Assembly (NCBI GenBank): GCA_016194585.1
Contig: JACQBG010000007.1
Location: 1 to 56,286 of the forward strand
Reading direction: 5' to 3'
Length of the DNA: 56,286 bases
Source: Gemmatimonadota bacterium
GTDB lineage: Bacteria; Gemmatimonadota; Gemmatimonadetes; Gemmatimonadales; Gemmatimonadaceae
In this document: positions 45,419-54,569 of the stretch, one piece after another
Position numbering within the stretch: position 1 is the first letter of the stretch
How the letters are laid out: each line of letters opens with the position of its first letter
The notes under the pieces: generated by a model
Seen by the model: the letters and a program-made list of their open reading frames with translations, nothing else
Databases searched by the model: none
What the model was told of the DNA's origin: nothing
Made by a program: the position numbers and the translations under genes

Positions 45419-46163
45419 CGTCGCGCCGCGGCGCGTGTACGGCACCGTCGTCGTGGTGGGAGGCGGGTGCTACGGCTCGTACTACGTCCGGCAGTTGCAG
45501 CGTGCCAGCGAGCGTGGGGCGGTGCGGATCGCGCGGCTGGTCGTGGTCGACCGGGACCCGCGCTGCGCGGTCGCGGTGCGGCGCGACGAGGCCGCGGGGC
45601 TGCGCCCGGAGCTCCGCGTCGCCGCATGGCATGACTTCTTCGACGGGTATCTCCGCGAGGCAGGTGAGGCCGACGCCATCGTCCCGTCCCCGCTCATGCC
45701 GCACCTCTTCCTCCACTGGATGGCGCGCCGCGCGCGGGAGCGGCAGCCGGGGCGGCAGATCGAGATCGTCGCGCCAGGGGCGGTCGAGGGGGTCCCCTGG
45801 CAGCGGGAGGGGGATGCGGCGAGGTACGTGAGCTTCGCCGAGTGGATGTGTCCGGTGAACTGCATCGAGCCGGCCCGCTGCCCGCACACGCGCGCCGAGC
45901 GCACGTGGAGCTTGCCCGTCGCGCTGCGTCGCGTGCCCCCTCGCGCCACCACGGGAGCGCCGGTTGGGCGCGGCCGCGAGTGGGATGCCGCCGCGCTCCT
46001 GCACTGCACGCACCGGGCGTATGGCGTGGGGATGATCGATGCCGCCGACGTGCTCGCCGCCGACGCCCTCGTGCGGGACGTGTCGGCGCACGGGGCGGTG
46101 CGGGTGCTCGTCGGCTCGGTGTCGCACTGCCACGGCGCCCTCGGGATCATCGCGCTCGGTTGA
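45396..46163 (+). CDS. Orphan protein with Rossmann-like GGGCYG and a ferredoxin-like Cys cluster
   Basis: 255-aa protein from GTG 45396 (overlaps the SDR by 23 bases; GTG 45435 would avoid overlap). The N-terminus VVVVGGGCYGSYYVRQL looks like a nucleotide-binding fold. In the middle, CPVNCIEPARCPHT is spaced like an iron-sulfur ligand set. A further His/Cys pair occurs in HCTHRA, and SHCHG near the end. I do not recognise it. Fold inference: dinucleotide-binding protein with a cysteine-rich insert. Confidence 0.6.
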   Translation: MAGTALADVAPRRVYGTVVVVGGGCYGSYYVRQLQRASERGAVRIARLVVVDRDPRCAVAVRRDEAAGLRPELRVAAWHDFFDGYLREAGEADAIVPSPLMPHLFLHWMARRARERQPGRQIEIVAPGAVEGVPWQREGDAARYVSFAEWMCPVNCIEPARCPHTRAERTWSLPVALRRVPPRATTGAPVGRGREWDAAALLHCTHRAYGVGMIDAADVLAADALVRDVSAHGAVRVLVGSVSHCHGALGIIALG

Positions 46164-46290
46164 CGCGTTCACTGGACGGCGGGGCGCGACGGACGCTGCC
46201 GGGGAGCGGCTGGCATCCGGCGCCCGGACCGCGCCTACACATCCGGCTCGCAAAGGGCGAAATTGCGGCATCACTCTACCGGAAATACGC

Positions 46291-47274
46291 GTGGCACGTT
46301 TCGAACACGACGTCGTGATCATCGGGGCCGGCCCGGCCGGTCTCTGCGCGGGGATGTACGCCGGGCGCTCCCTCCTCAAGGCGGTCGTCCTCGAGCAGGG
46401 GATGCCCGGGGGCGAGTTGCTCAACACCGAAGTGATCGAGGATTACATCGGGTTCGAGCACATCCTCGGCTACGAGCTCGCCGACAAGTTCGCGAACCAC
46501 GCGACCAAGTTCGGCGCCGAAGTGAAGACCTACGTGCGCGTCGAGCGCATCGCGAAGGTGGCCGACGGCACCTTCGAGACGAGCGTGGAGGGAGGGGACG
46601 TGTACGCGTCGCCGGCGGTGATCGTCACGGCGGGCGGCACCCCCGTGAAGCTCGACGTGCCGGGGGAGGCCGAGTACGCCGGCAAGGGCGTCTCGTACTG
46701 CGCCATCTGCGACGGCGCGTTCTTCAAGGGACACACGATCGTCGTCGTCGGTGGTGGCGACGCCGCGGTCGAGGAAGCCGACTTCCTGACGCGGTACGCC
46801 GAGAAGGTCTATCTCGTGCACCGGCGCGACGACTTCCGCGCGTCGAAGATCGCCCAGCAGCGCGTGTTCGCGAACCCGAAGATCGAGATCATCCGCGACA
46901 CGGTCGTCGATGAGATCGCGGGCGAGGCGGGACTCATGACCCACGCCAAGCTGCGCAACGTGAAGAACGGCGAGAAGCGCGACCTCCCGGCGACGGGGAT
47001 CTTCATCTTCGTCGGTTTCCGGCCGAACACGGGGGTGATCGACGGGCACTTCCAGCACGACGCGGCCGGCTACATCCTCACCGACACCAACATGCAGACG
47101 TCGATCCCCGGCCTCTTCGCGGCCGGCGACGTGCGCGTGCAGCTCACGCGGCAAGTGACGACCGCGGTCGGCGACGCGACCACGGCGGCGATCGCCGTCG
47201 AGAAGTTCCTGACCGCCCGCCGCAACGGGCATCCCGCGCCGGAACCGGTGCCGACGCTCGTGCGCAGCCCGTGA
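46291..47274 (+). CDS. trxB: Thioredoxin reductase
   Basis: 327-aa flavoprotein reducing thioredoxin with NADPH. FAD motif GAGPAGLCAG (about 11-20), redox-active CAIC (Cys137, Cys140), NADPH motif GGGDAAVEE (about 155-163) and the C-terminal FAD motif GLFAAGDV. GTG 46291 is the best start. It ends one gene before a metallo-beta-lactamase-fold hydrolase in GTGA overlap. Could supply electrons (via thioredoxin) to the peroxiredoxin and CcmG paths. Confidence 0.94.
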   Translation: MARFEHDVVIIGAGPAGLCAGMYAGRSLLKAVVLEQGMPGGELLNTEVIEDYIGFEHILGYELADKFANHATKFGAEVKTYVRVERIAKVADGTFETSVEGGDVYASPAVIVTAGGTPVKLDVPGEAEYAGKGVSYCAICDGAFFKGHTIVVVGGGDAAVEEADFLTRYAEKVYLVHRRDDFRASKIAQQRVFANPKIEIIRDTVVDEIAGEAGLMTHAKLRNVKNGEKRDLPATGIFIFVGFRPNTGVIDGHFQHDAAGYILTDTNMQTSIPGLFAAGDVRVQLTRQVTTAVGDATTAAIAVEKFLTARRNGHPAPEPVPTLVRSP

Positions 47275-47918
47275 CCATGCGCGTCCGTGCCGCGACCGTC
47301 GGTCCGTTCCAGGAGAACGCCTATCTCGTGATGGACGAGACGACGCGTGACGCGGTGCTGATCGATCCGGGCGACGAGGGGGAGCGGCTGCTCGCCGAGG
47401 TGGAACGGGCCGGCGCGAACCTCCGGGCGGTGTGGATCACGCATGGGCACATCGACCACATCGGCGCCATCGCCGCGATCGTGCGGGCGTGGAAAGTGCC
47501 GGTGTTGCTGCATCCGCTCGACCGTCCGCTGTACGACCGCGGCGCGAGCCAGGCGGCGCACTTCGGCGTCCCGTTCGAGCAGCCACCGGCGCCGGACGGC
47601 GATCTCGGCGAAGGGGACGAGCTGGAGGTCGGCACGTTGCGCTTCCGCGTGATGCACGTTCCCGGGCACGCGCCGGGGCACGTCGCGTTCGTCGGCGAAG
47701 GCGCCGTGTTCGGCGGCGACTGTCTCTTTGCGGGCTCCATCGGCCGCACCGACCTGTCACTCTCGAGTCCCGCCGACCTCGAGCGGTCGTTGGAGCGGTT
47801 CGCGGCGTTGCCGGGTGACACGGTCGTCTACGCAGGGCACGGCCCGGCGACGACGGTCGCCGCCGAGCTCGAGGGGAACCCGTTCCTCAACGGCGTCGCC
47901 AGGATCCCGCGCCGATGA
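47271..47918 (+). CDS. Metallo-beta-lactamase-fold hydrolase (glyoxalase II-like)
   Basis: 215-aa hydrolase with the two-metal motif HGHIDH (58-63), GHAPGHV with the third His, GGDCLF, and the final His in YAGHGPAT. Similar to hydroxyacylglutathione hydrolase-like or YcbL-type proteins. GTG 47271 overlaps trxB; ATG 47277 is an alternative. The next gene begins in an ATGA overlap. Confidence 0.88.
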   Translation: MTMRVRAATVGPFQENAYLVMDETTRDAVLIDPGDEGERLLAEVERAGANLRAVWITHGHIDHIGAIAAIVRAWKVPVLLHPLDRPLYDRGASQAAHFGVPFEQPPAPDGDLGEGDELEVGTLRFRVMHVPGHAPGHVAFVGEGAVFGGDCLFAGSIGRTDLSLSSPADLERSLERFAALPGDTVVYAGHGPATTVAAELEGNPFLNGVARIPRR

Positions 47919-48406
47919 CGCGCCGCTGGCCGCTCACCGCCGCCACGCTCGCCTGGGCGGCATGGCTCGGCGCCGCGTTGCTCACGGTCGCGGTGGTGGC
48001 CCCCGGCGCCTTCGCCGTGCTCCCGTCGCGATCCCTGGCGGGGACGATGGTCGGGCGCGTGCTGCCGGTCGTGTTCGCGTCGGGCATGCTCATCGGGGTG
48101 GCGGTCGCCGCGCTGCTGGGGGTCGGCCCGGGGCGGCGTGTCCCATCGATCACGGCGCTCTGTGCCGCGGCCGCCTGCGCGGTGTCGCATTTTCTGGTCG
48201 ACCCGAAGATCGCCCAGCTGCGCGTGGAGATCGGGGGGCCGGTCGATGCCCTGCCGGCTGACGATGCCCGGCGCGTGGCTTTCGGGCTGTTGCACGGGTA
48301 TAGCGTGGGTGGGCTGGGCGTGGCCATGTTGGCGGCGACCCTCTCGCTGGCATTCGTTCTTCACCTCGCGCGTCCTGCCGTCGCCGGCCGCGCCAACCCG
48401 AACTGA
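47915..48406 (+). CDS. DUF4149-like multi-pass membrane protein
   Basis: 163-aa protein with four predicted helices (about 10-35, 48-68, 78-98, 125-148). The arrangement and the conserved GRVLPVVFASG and FGLLHGYSVG patches resemble the DUF4149/TMEM205 family. Function not established. ATG overlaps the hydrolase stop. Confidence 0.7.
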   Translation: MTRRWPLTAATLAWAAWLGAALLTVAVVAPGAFAVLPSRSLAGTMVGRVLPVVFASGMLIGVAVAALLGVGPGRRVPSITALCAAAACAVSHFLVDPKIAQLRVEIGGPVDALPADDARRVAFGLLHGYSVGGLGVAMLAATLSLAFVLHLARPAVAGRANPN

Positions 48407-48413
48407 TACTCCG

Positions 48414-49205
48414 ATGCCTCGTCGTGCTCCGCTGCTCGTCGCCGTCCTCTCGCTCTCCCTCACCGCGTGCCTCAACACGGGCCCGCACACGGGAACGCCG
48501 GTCGGCATCATCCTGATGAACGCGCGCAGCACCGGTTCCGGATTCACGACATATCCGACGGCGAACTTCTACCGCGCGAACAACGTCACCTTGTCGTCGG
48601 CGGGCGCGGCGTCGGATTCCTGCCAGCTCGCGCCCTACGCCGCGGCGACGGGCGCGACCGACGCGATCGCCATCGGCGCCGGAACGGGGGTGGCGATCTC
48701 GGTCTCCGGACGGACCGATACGCTCCGCAAGACCTCCGCGAGCGACCTGACCTACCGTCTCTCGTCGGCGTCGGGACTCGCCTTCACCCCGGGCGATTCC
48801 GCCTTCTTCACGATCGCCGGCGACGTGGCGGGCTTCGTCGCCACCTCCGTGCACGCCAAGACCGCCGAGGCCTTCTCGGCGTCGGCGCTCGCGGTGCCGC
48901 CCGCGGGGCAGGATCTGCCGGTGACGTGGTCGCAGCCCAACGACGCGAATGGCGCGATGGTCGTCTCGCTCCGCTACAACGATCCCCTCGCCTCGGGGAC
49001 GGGACTGAACGTGCAGATCTACTGCGACTTCCACGACAAAGGCACAGGGACGATCCCGGCCGCGCTCGTCGCCAAGTGGGCGGGGAGCAGCATGCGCGAG
49101 ACCCTCATGCAGCGCCTGCGGACGATGATCTGGCAGGATCCCAACTCGTCGCAGTACGTGAACGTGGTCTCGACGTTCGAGATCCCGACCCCGCTCTCGC
49201 CCTGA
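48414..49205 (+). CDS. Hypothetical lipoprotein
   Basis: 263-aa predicted lipoprotein: signal peptide and lipobox LTAC (Cys around 19). Mature part is Ser/Thr/Ala-rich and beta-rich, with one disulfide candidate (SDSCQL and IYCDFH). No domain recognised. ATG 48414; stop overlaps aspA by one base (TGATG). Confidence 0.65.
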   Translation: MPRRAPLLVAVLSLSLTACLNTGPHTGTPVGIILMNARSTGSGFTTYPTANFYRANNVTLSSAGAASDSCQLAPYAAATGATDAIAIGAGTGVAISVSGRTDTLRKTSASDLTYRLSSASGLAFTPGDSAFFTIAGDVAGFVATSVHAKTAEAFSASALAVPPAGQDLPVTWSQPNDANGAMVVSLRYNDPLASGTGLNVQIYCDFHDKGTGTIPAALVAKWAGSSMRETLMQRLRTMIWQDPNSSQYVNVVSTFEIPTPLSP

Positions 49206-50632
49206 TGCCGGATCCGCGGCGGCCGGCGACGCGCGTCGAGCGGGATCCGCTCGGGGCGCACGACGTGCCCGCCGACGCGTTGTACGGCGTGCAGACGGCC
49301 CGGGCGGTCGAGAACTTCGCGATCAGCGGGCTCCGCCCGCTGCCGGCCTTCGTCGACGCCGTCGTGCGCATCAAGCGCGCGGCGGCGTTGACGCACAAGG
49401 CCACCGGCCGGCTCGAGCCACGCCTCGCCGACGCCATCGTGCGCGCGGCCGATGAAGTGCTCGGCGGCGCGCACCGAGCGCAGTTCGTCGTCGACGTCTA
49501 TCAGGCGGGCGCCGGCACCTCGCACAACATGAACGTCAACGAGGTGCTCGCGAACCGCGCCAACGAACTGCTCGGCGCGGAACGCGGCGCCTATGCGCCC
49601 GTGCATCCGAACGATCACGTCAACATGGCGCAGTCCACGAACGACGTGATCCCCACGGCCATCCGCGTCGCGGCGCTCACCGAACTCGGTGGGTTCGCGC
49701 TCGCCGCGCACGGGCTCGCCTCCTCGTTCGCCGACAAGGGGGGCGCCTTCGACCATATCATCAAGGCGGGACGCACCCATCTGCAGGACGCGATGCCCAT
49801 CCGTCTCGGGCAGGAGTTCGCGGCGTGGGGGCACACCGTCGCGCGCGCCCTCCGGCGGGTGCTCGACGCCGCCGAGTTCCTCCGCGACCTCGGCATCGGC
49901 GGCACGGCGGTCGGCACCGGCGTCAACGCCGAACCGTCGTATCCCGACCTGATGGTCGGGCAGCTGCGCGCCGACACGAAGCTCGTCCTGCGCGCCGGCA
50001 ACGATCGCGTGCAGCTCATGCAGTCGATGGGCGACGTGGCCGCGTTCAGCGGCGCGCTGCGCGCCTTCGCGATCGACCTGTCGAAGGTCGCCTCCGACCT
50101 CCGCCTGCTGGCGAGCGGGCCGCGCACAGGCTTCGCCGAGATCGTCCTGCCGGCGGTGCAGCCCGGATCGAGCATCATGCCGGGGAAGGTGAACCCCTCG
50201 GTGCCCGAGATGGTGAACCAGGTGTGCTTCCAGGTGATGGGGAACGACGCCGCCGTCGCCGTCGCGAGCGAGCACGGGCAGCTCGAGCTCAACGTCATGA
50301 TGCCGGTGATCGCCCACAACGTGCTCTTCTCGATGACCATCCTCGCCAACGCCATGCGCGCGCTCGACGACCGGTGCGTGCGCGGCATCGTGGCCGACGA
50401 GGCGATGTGCGCGCACTGGGTGGAGCGCTCCGCCGCCCTCGCCACGGCGCTCGCGCCGCAGATCGGCTACCAGCGTGCGGCCGAGCTGGCCAAGGAGTCG
50501 GTGCGCAGCGGCGAACTGATCCGCCACCTCGCCGCGCGCGAGGAGGTGCTGCCGCCGGCCGAGCTCGAGGCCGCGCTCGACCTGCGGCGGTTGACCGACA
50601 TCGGCGTGCCCGGGCGCCCGGACGGCAGGTAA
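49205..50632 (+). CDS. aspA: Aspartate ammonia-lyase (aspartase)
   Basis: 475-aa fumarase/aspartase superfamily enzyme converting aspartate to fumarate and ammonia. The N-terminus ERDPLGAHDVPADALYGVQT is characteristic of aspartase rather than fumarase; the signature GSSIMPGKVNP (321-331) holds the mobile catalytic loop. GTSHNMNVNE and STNDVIPT bind substrate. Full length (family about 470). ATG overlaps the lipoprotein stop by one base. A glutamate/aspartate-type symporter (23680) is on this chromosome. Confidence 0.9.
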   Translation: MPDPRRPATRVERDPLGAHDVPADALYGVQTARAVENFAISGLRPLPAFVDAVVRIKRAAALTHKATGRLEPRLADAIVRAADEVLGGAHRAQFVVDVYQAGAGTSHNMNVNEVLANRANELLGAERGAYAPVHPNDHVNMAQSTNDVIPTAIRVAALTELGGFALAAHGLASSFADKGGAFDHIIKAGRTHLQDAMPIRLGQEFAAWGHTVARALRRVLDAAEFLRDLGIGGTAVGTGVNAEPSYPDLMVGQLRADTKLVLRAGNDRVQLMQSMGDVAAFSGALRAFAIDLSKVASDLRLLASGPRTGFAEIVLPAVQPGSSIMPGKVNPSVPEMVNQVCFQVMGNDAAVAVASEHGQLELNVMMPVIAHNVLFSMTILANAMRALDDRCVRGIVADEAMCAHWVERSAALATALAPQIGYQRAAELAKESVRSGELIRHLAAREEVLPPAELEAALDLRRLTDIGVPGRPDGR

Positions 50633-50643
50633 CCGCAGCCGCC

Positions 50644-50672
50644 TTGTAGGACCGCCGTGGAGCCCATATTCT
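50644..50672 (+). promoter_or_regulatory. sigma70-like promoter of the Rrf2 regulator
   Basis: TTGTAG (50644-50649), 17-base spacer, TATTCT (50667-50672). Only 5 bases separate the -10 box from ATG 50678, so the transcript should be leaderless or nearly so. The AAGG before ATG is therefore probably not a functional SD. Confidence 0.6.
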
Positions 50673-50677
50673 GAAGG

Positions 50678-51133
50678 ATGCGCATCACGACGTGGGCCGA
50701 GTACGGTGTCATCTGCGCGCTGCACCTCGCGCGCCGGACCGACGAAGGGCCGGTCACCGGGCGCGAGATCGCCGCGCGCGAGAAGCTCCCCGCCGACTAC
50801 GTGGAGCAGATCCTGCTGCGACTGCGCCGCGCGTCGATCGTCGCCAGTACGCGTGGCGCGAAGGGCGGCTACACGCTCGCCCGCCCGTCGTCGGAGATCA
50901 CGCTGCGCGAGATCCTCAGTGCGGCCGAACTCCATACGTTCGACGTGCACTGCGACCACCACCCGATCGACGAAGTGCGCTGCTCGGCGAGCGGCGACTG
51001 CAGCGTGCGCCCGGTGTGGCAGATGCTGCAGCGCCGCATCGACCAGGTGCTCGAGGGCGTGCGCCTCAGCGACCTCCTGATGCCGGAGGTCGACGTGCGG
51101 CAGCGCGTGGGCCTGCCGGTCGTCAACGCCTGA
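50678..51133 (+). CDS. Rrf2-family transcriptional regulator with three cysteines
   Basis: 151-aa winged-helix regulator. HTH in residues 25-60 (KLPADYVEQILLRLRRASIV); three Cys (92, 102, 108: HCDHHPIDEVRC...GDC) could ligate an Fe-S cluster as in IscR (Cys92, 98, 104), but the first spacing is 9 rather than 5 residues. Possible regulator of sulfur/iron-sulfur or oxidative-stress genes. It follows aspA by 45 bases and has its own promoter. Confidence 0.88.
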   Translation: MRITTWAEYGVICALHLARRTDEGPVTGREIAAREKLPADYVEQILLRLRRASIVASTRGAKGGYTLARPSSEITLREILSAAELHTFDVHCDHHPIDEVRCSASGDCSVRPVWQMLQRRIDQVLEGVRLSDLLMPEVDVRQRVGLPVVNA

Positions 51134-51149
51134 CCGTCGCGCGCCCCGC

Positions 51150-51719
51150 GTGTTGATCCCGCTCACCGCCGAATGGCGCGTCGATCGCGAGCGCAAGCGC
51201 CGCGCCGGCGCGTTCCTCGCCGCGCTGCGCCGCGAGCCCGACGACGCCGACGTGCGGTGGCTCGCCGATGCCGCCGCGCAGGGCGATGTCGACCACGCGC
51301 GCTGGGAGCTGCGCTACGCGCGCCTCGCGCTCGGCGTGCTCACCGCGCAGCGCGACGCCCTCGACGATCGCACCAGCTCCGACGTCGTCGCGGCACTCGC
51401 CGTGGCACTGCGGGACGATCCGGGCGTCGCCCCCGACTTGCGGGTCCTCGCCGAGAAGCAGTTCAACGACCGGCTCGGAGCGTACCGCGAGGCGTTGAAC
51501 GCGCACGGTGGCTCCGTCGGGGCGGGCGAACGCCTGGGGCGCGTGCTGCTCGCTTTCGCCTCCGACGGTGCCCGCAGCGCGGGCACCCCGCTCGCGCGCG
51601 CCGTGGAACTGCTCTCGGGCTACGTCGCCGAGGCGAACCAGTCGCTGCGCGACGTGTACGGCGCGGCGCAGCTGCCCGAACACCTTCCCCCGTCGGAACT
51701 GGGCGCGATCAAGGGGTAG
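51150..51719 (+). CDS. Hypothetical helical protein, 189 aa
   Basis: GTG 51150. All-helical composition, Arg/Glu/Asp/Ala-rich, no Cys or signal peptide. The final 11 bases overlap the convergent gene at 51709. Unknown; nothing recognised. Confidence 0.6.
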   Translation: MLIPLTAEWRVDRERKRRAGAFLAALRREPDDADVRWLADAAAQGDVDHARWELRYARLALGVLTAQRDALDDRTSSDVVAALAVALRDDPGVAPDLRVLAEKQFNDRLGAYREALNAHGGSVGAGERLGRVLLAFASDGARSAGTPLARAVELLSGYVAEANQSLRDVYGAAQLPEHLPPSELGAIKG

Positions 51720-52488
51720 TTTGCGCCGGCGAGGCGGCGGGCGCACGCACCGCGCTGCCACCGGCACCGCGGGCAGGATCGTGTGCGTCGAGATCCCGGC
51801 ACTCCATGCGGTAGCCGCCGCCGCGCCAGTTCACGTAGGTCATCACGAGCGCCGAGCACACGGTGTGCGCCGCCGGCGCGCGCAGCTGCAGGAACCAGTG
51901 GTTGTCGTCGGCCACCGACGTCTCCACCTGCAGCGAGGGGTCGCGCAGCGCTTCGACGGCGAGCTTGCTCGCCAGCGTCGCGGGATCCTCGTACACGCCG
52001 GTGCTCTGGAGGACCTTCTCCTCGTCGTCGTAGAGCGTGTTGAACCCGGCGCTGATGCGTTGCACGGCGAGGTTCGCGCGCACCGTCGCCGGCACCGACC
52101 GGGCGAGGCGCGGGGCCACGACGGCGCCGGCGACGCGCACGCCCACCCCCCAGAGCACGACCTCGAGATCGCGGCGCACCGTCGGGGTGAGCGCGCCGAG
52201 CCAGCGGGGCCAACGCCGGCGACCGCGCACCGGTCGTCGCCGGAGATCGTCGGCCAGCGCGTCCGCGCTCTCCGCGCGATGCGCGGCGGGCACGGCGACC
52301 GTCGGGAGCGGTGTCCGGCGCGGCACGGCCGGCGTGCCACTCATCGGCGTGCGCCTCGCGCGCGGATCCTGCACCCACGGCGGCGCGCTCGCGATCACCG
52401 TCTTCCCCCAGGTGGGGGCGGAGGAATCCTCGAACACCGGCGGGCGCACGGGCGTGCGCCGCAGGAACTCGGCGCGGTCGGCGTCCAT
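51709..52488 (-). CDS. Hypothetical protein, 259 aa
   Basis: The frame extends further upstream through the tRNA region, so the ATG at 52488 (MDADRAEFLRRTP) is preferred. The N-terminal half is Pro/Arg-rich and disordered; a helix-rich centre (VVLWGVGVRVAGAVV, about residues 98-112) and a C-terminal beta region with two Cys (TVCSALVM, RMECRDL). Not recognised. Convergent overlap of 11 bases with the neighbour. Confidence 0.55.
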   Translation of the reverse strand: MDADRAEFLRRTPVRPPVFEDSSAPTWGKTVIASAPPWVQDPRARRTPMSGTPAVPRRTPLPTVAVPAAHRAESADALADDLRRRPVRGRRRWPRWLGALTPTVRRDLEVVLWGVGVRVAGAVVAPRLARSVPATVRANLAVQRISAGFNTLYDDEEKVLQSTGVYEDPATLASKLAVEALRDPSLQVETSVADDNHWFLQLRAPAAHTVCSALVMTYVNWRGGGYRMECRDLDAHDPARGAGGSAVRAPAASPAQTTP

Positions 52489-52594
52489 CGCTGCCCCGGG
52501 GCCGGTCGGCCGCCCCGGCGGGTCCTTCCTCGCGTTCGGGTGCACCCGGGGAGTATCGGCGCGGGACGCGTCGACCTGAGTCCCTCGTGCAACG

Positions 52595-52633
52595 CACGAC
52601 GCGCCGCCGGGCAGGGCCGGGCGGCGCGTCGTG
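52595..52633 (-). terminator. 14-bp perfect stem-loop downstream of tRNA-Leu
   Basis: CACGACGCGCCGCC (52595-52608) is perfectly inverted at 52620-52633 with an 11-base loop. On the minus strand it sits 22 bases after the tRNA 3' end, so it is the likely tRNA terminator. Confidence 0.65.
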
Positions 52634-52655
52634 AATGACCATGGACTTCTTCCAG

Positions 52656-52739
52656 TGCCGAAGGGGGGACTCGAACCCCCACGGGCTTGCACCCACTGGC
52701 TCCTGAAGCCAGCGCGTCTACCAGTTCCACCACTTCGGC
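52656..52739 (-). tRNA. tRNA-Leu (CAG anticodon)
   Basis: 84-nt cloverleaf: acceptor GCCGAAG pairs with CTTCGGC, D-stem region with GGTAGACG, anticodon stem CTGGC/GCCAG with loop TTCAGGA (anticodon CAG), a variable arm GTGGGTGCAAGCCCGT characteristic of Leu, and T-loop GGGGGTTCGAGTCCCCC. The 3' CCA is not encoded. CUG is a very common Leu codon in this GC-rich sequence. Confidence 0.95.
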
Positions 52740-52857
52740 GTGGACGAGCAAGATAACGCGTTGTGCGGCGATACCCAAGGGTGCACCGGATCGTCTGTTC
52801 TCGTGAGGTGGAGTCCCCGCTCCGCTAACTTTCGAGTCACCCGTTCCCGCTGCCGCC

Positions 52858-53349
52858 GTGCCCCCAAAGTCCGCCCCCCCCGCGAAGGATGCCGCCGAGG
52901 CGATCGAGTCGATCGCGCGCAACAAGCGCGCGCGTTTCGACTACGAGATCCTCGACACCTTCGAGGCCGGCGTGATGCTCACCGGCACCGAGGTCAAGTC
53001 GCTGCGCGCGGGGAAGGCGAACATCGTCGACGCCTACGGCATCGTGAAGGACGGCGAGGTGTGGCTGCTCAACGCGAACATCTCCCCGTACGACCAGGGG
53101 AACCGGTTCAACCACGAGGCCACCCGCACGCGCAAGCTCCTCCTGCACGGGCGCGAGATCAAGCGCCTCATCGGCGCCGTCGAACGGCAGGGGCTCACGC
53201 TGGTCGCGCTCGAGCTCTATTTCAAGCGCGGCCGCGCCAAGGTGCGCCTCGCGCTCGCGCGCGGCAAGAAGCTCCACGACAAGCGCGCCGACCTCAAGGA
53301 GAAGGACGACAAGCGAGAGATCGCGCGCGCGCTGAAGGTGCGCCGCTGA
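52858..53349 (+). CDS. smpB: SsrA-binding protein SmpB
   Basis: 163-aa tmRNA partner in trans-translation. Family motifs: [52 protein letters not shown] and the C-terminal basic tail KGKKLHDKR...REI. GTG 52858 starts near a conserved N-terminus. Its stop overlaps the amidase ATG (TGATG). No ssrA gene is seen nearby. Confidence 0.95.
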   Translation: MPPKSAPPAKDAAEAIESIARNKRARFDYEILDTFEAGVMLTGTEVKSLRAGKANIVDAYGIVKDGEVWLLNANISPYDQGNRFNHEATRTRKLLLHGREIKRLIGAVERQGLTLVALELYFKRGRAKVRLALARGKKLHDKRADLKEKDDKREIARALKVRR

Positions 53350-54569
53350 TGGTGGGCGCCCTCCTGCTCGCGCTCGCGATCGCCGCGCCGCGCGACGATA
53401 GCGTGTCGGTGCGCGTCGGCACGCGCGACACGTCGATCGCCATCGTGGCGTCGGCCGCCGGCCCCGCGGTGAGCGCGACGGCCCTCTTCCCGCTCGTCGG
53501 CGTGCGCGTCGACGCGGCCGGGCCGGGCCGTTTCGTGCTCACCCGCGGCGACGTCACGGTCACCCTCGTCGACGGCGCACCCTGGGCCGCGACCCGCACG
53601 ATGAGCTTCTCGCTCGCCGCGCCGCCGACGCTCCGCGCCGGCGCCCTGCTCGTCCCCATCGCGTCACTCGGCGTGCTCGTGTCGCGCTTGGGTGGCGACA
53701 TCACCTGGGACGCCGAGCGGCGCGAACTCACCGAGCCGCGCGAGCGGGTGCCTGTGGCGGCGGCGGTCGCGCCGCGCGCGAGCGCACCGTCGCGCGCGGC
53801 CGCCGTTCCCGCGACGAGCGCGCTCCGCGCCTCCAACCATCGCGTCGTCGTCGACGCCGGGCATGGCGGCCCCGACAACGGGATGCACGGGCCCATCGGT
53901 GGCCGCATCACGCTCTACGAGAAGGACATCACGCTCGCCGTCTCGAAGCAGCTCGCCGCGGCGCTCCGCTCGCGCGGGCTCGACGTCGTGATGACCCGCA
54001 CCACCGACACGCTCATCGCCCTCTCCGACCGCGGCCGCATCGCGAACCAGCGCAAGGGCGACCTGTTCATCTCCATCCACGTCAACGCGGCGAACCCGCA
54101 CTGGAAGTCGCCCGGCGCCGCCCGCGGGTTCGAGACGTATTTTCTCTCGGAAGCCAAGACCGAGGACGAACGCCGCGTGGCCAAGATGGAGAACGAATCG
54201 GTACGCTTCGACGGCGACACCGACGTCGGCAAGGGCGATCCGCTCGACTTCCTGCTCACCGACATGCTGCAGAACGAGCACCTCCGTGAATCGAGCGACC
54301 TCGCCGCCGTCATCCAGCAACGGCTCGGCCGCATGCATCCGGGGCCCAGCCGCGGCGTGAAGCAGGCGGGGTTCCGCGTGCTCGTCACGTCGTTCATGCC
54401 GTCGGTGCTCGTCGAGATCGGGTTCGGCACCAATCCCGCCGAGGCCGCCTTCATCTCGAGCCCCGCGGGGCAGCGCGAGATCGCCGACGCGGTCGCCGAC
54501 GCGGCGGTCGAGTACCTCTCGCACTACGAGCGGCGCACCGGCGCGTCCGCCACGGGCGGCCGGCAGTGA
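53349..54569 (+). CDS. N-acetylmuramoyl-L-alanine amidase (Amidase_3)
   Basis: 406-aa cell-wall hydrolase. A short signal peptide (about 1-13, [13 protein letters not shown]), then a beta-rich N-terminal domain (about 15-130) resembling AMIN/copper amine oxidase-like wall-targeting modules, a Pro/Ala linker, and the catalytic domain (about 165-395) with zinc ligands His172 (DAGHGG), Glu191 (YEKDI) and His244 (SIHVN), and catalytic Glu356 (VEIGFGTN). The gap between the last two motifs is normal for the group. Cuts the bond between MurNAc and L-Ala. Coupled with smpB and pyrD by overlaps. Confidence 0.9.
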   Translation: MVGALLLALAIAAPRDDSVSVRVGTRDTSIAIVASAAGPAVSATALFPLVGVRVDAAGPGRFVLTRGDVTVTLVDGAPWAATRTMSFSLAAPPTLRAGALLVPIASLGVLVSRLGGDITWDAERRELTEPRERVPVAAAVAPRASAPSRAAAVPATSALRASNHRVVVDAGHGGPDNGMHGPIGGRITLYEKDITLAVSKQLAAALRSRGLDVVMTRTTDTLIALSDRGRIANQRKGDLFISIHVNAANPHWKSPGAARGFETYFLSEAKTEDERRVAKMENESVRFDGDTDVGKGDPLDFLLTDMLQNEHLRESSDLAAVIQQRLGRMHPGPSRGVKQAGFRVLVTSFMPSVLVEIGFGTNPAEAAFISSPAGQREIADAVADAAVEYLSHYERRTGASATGGRQ

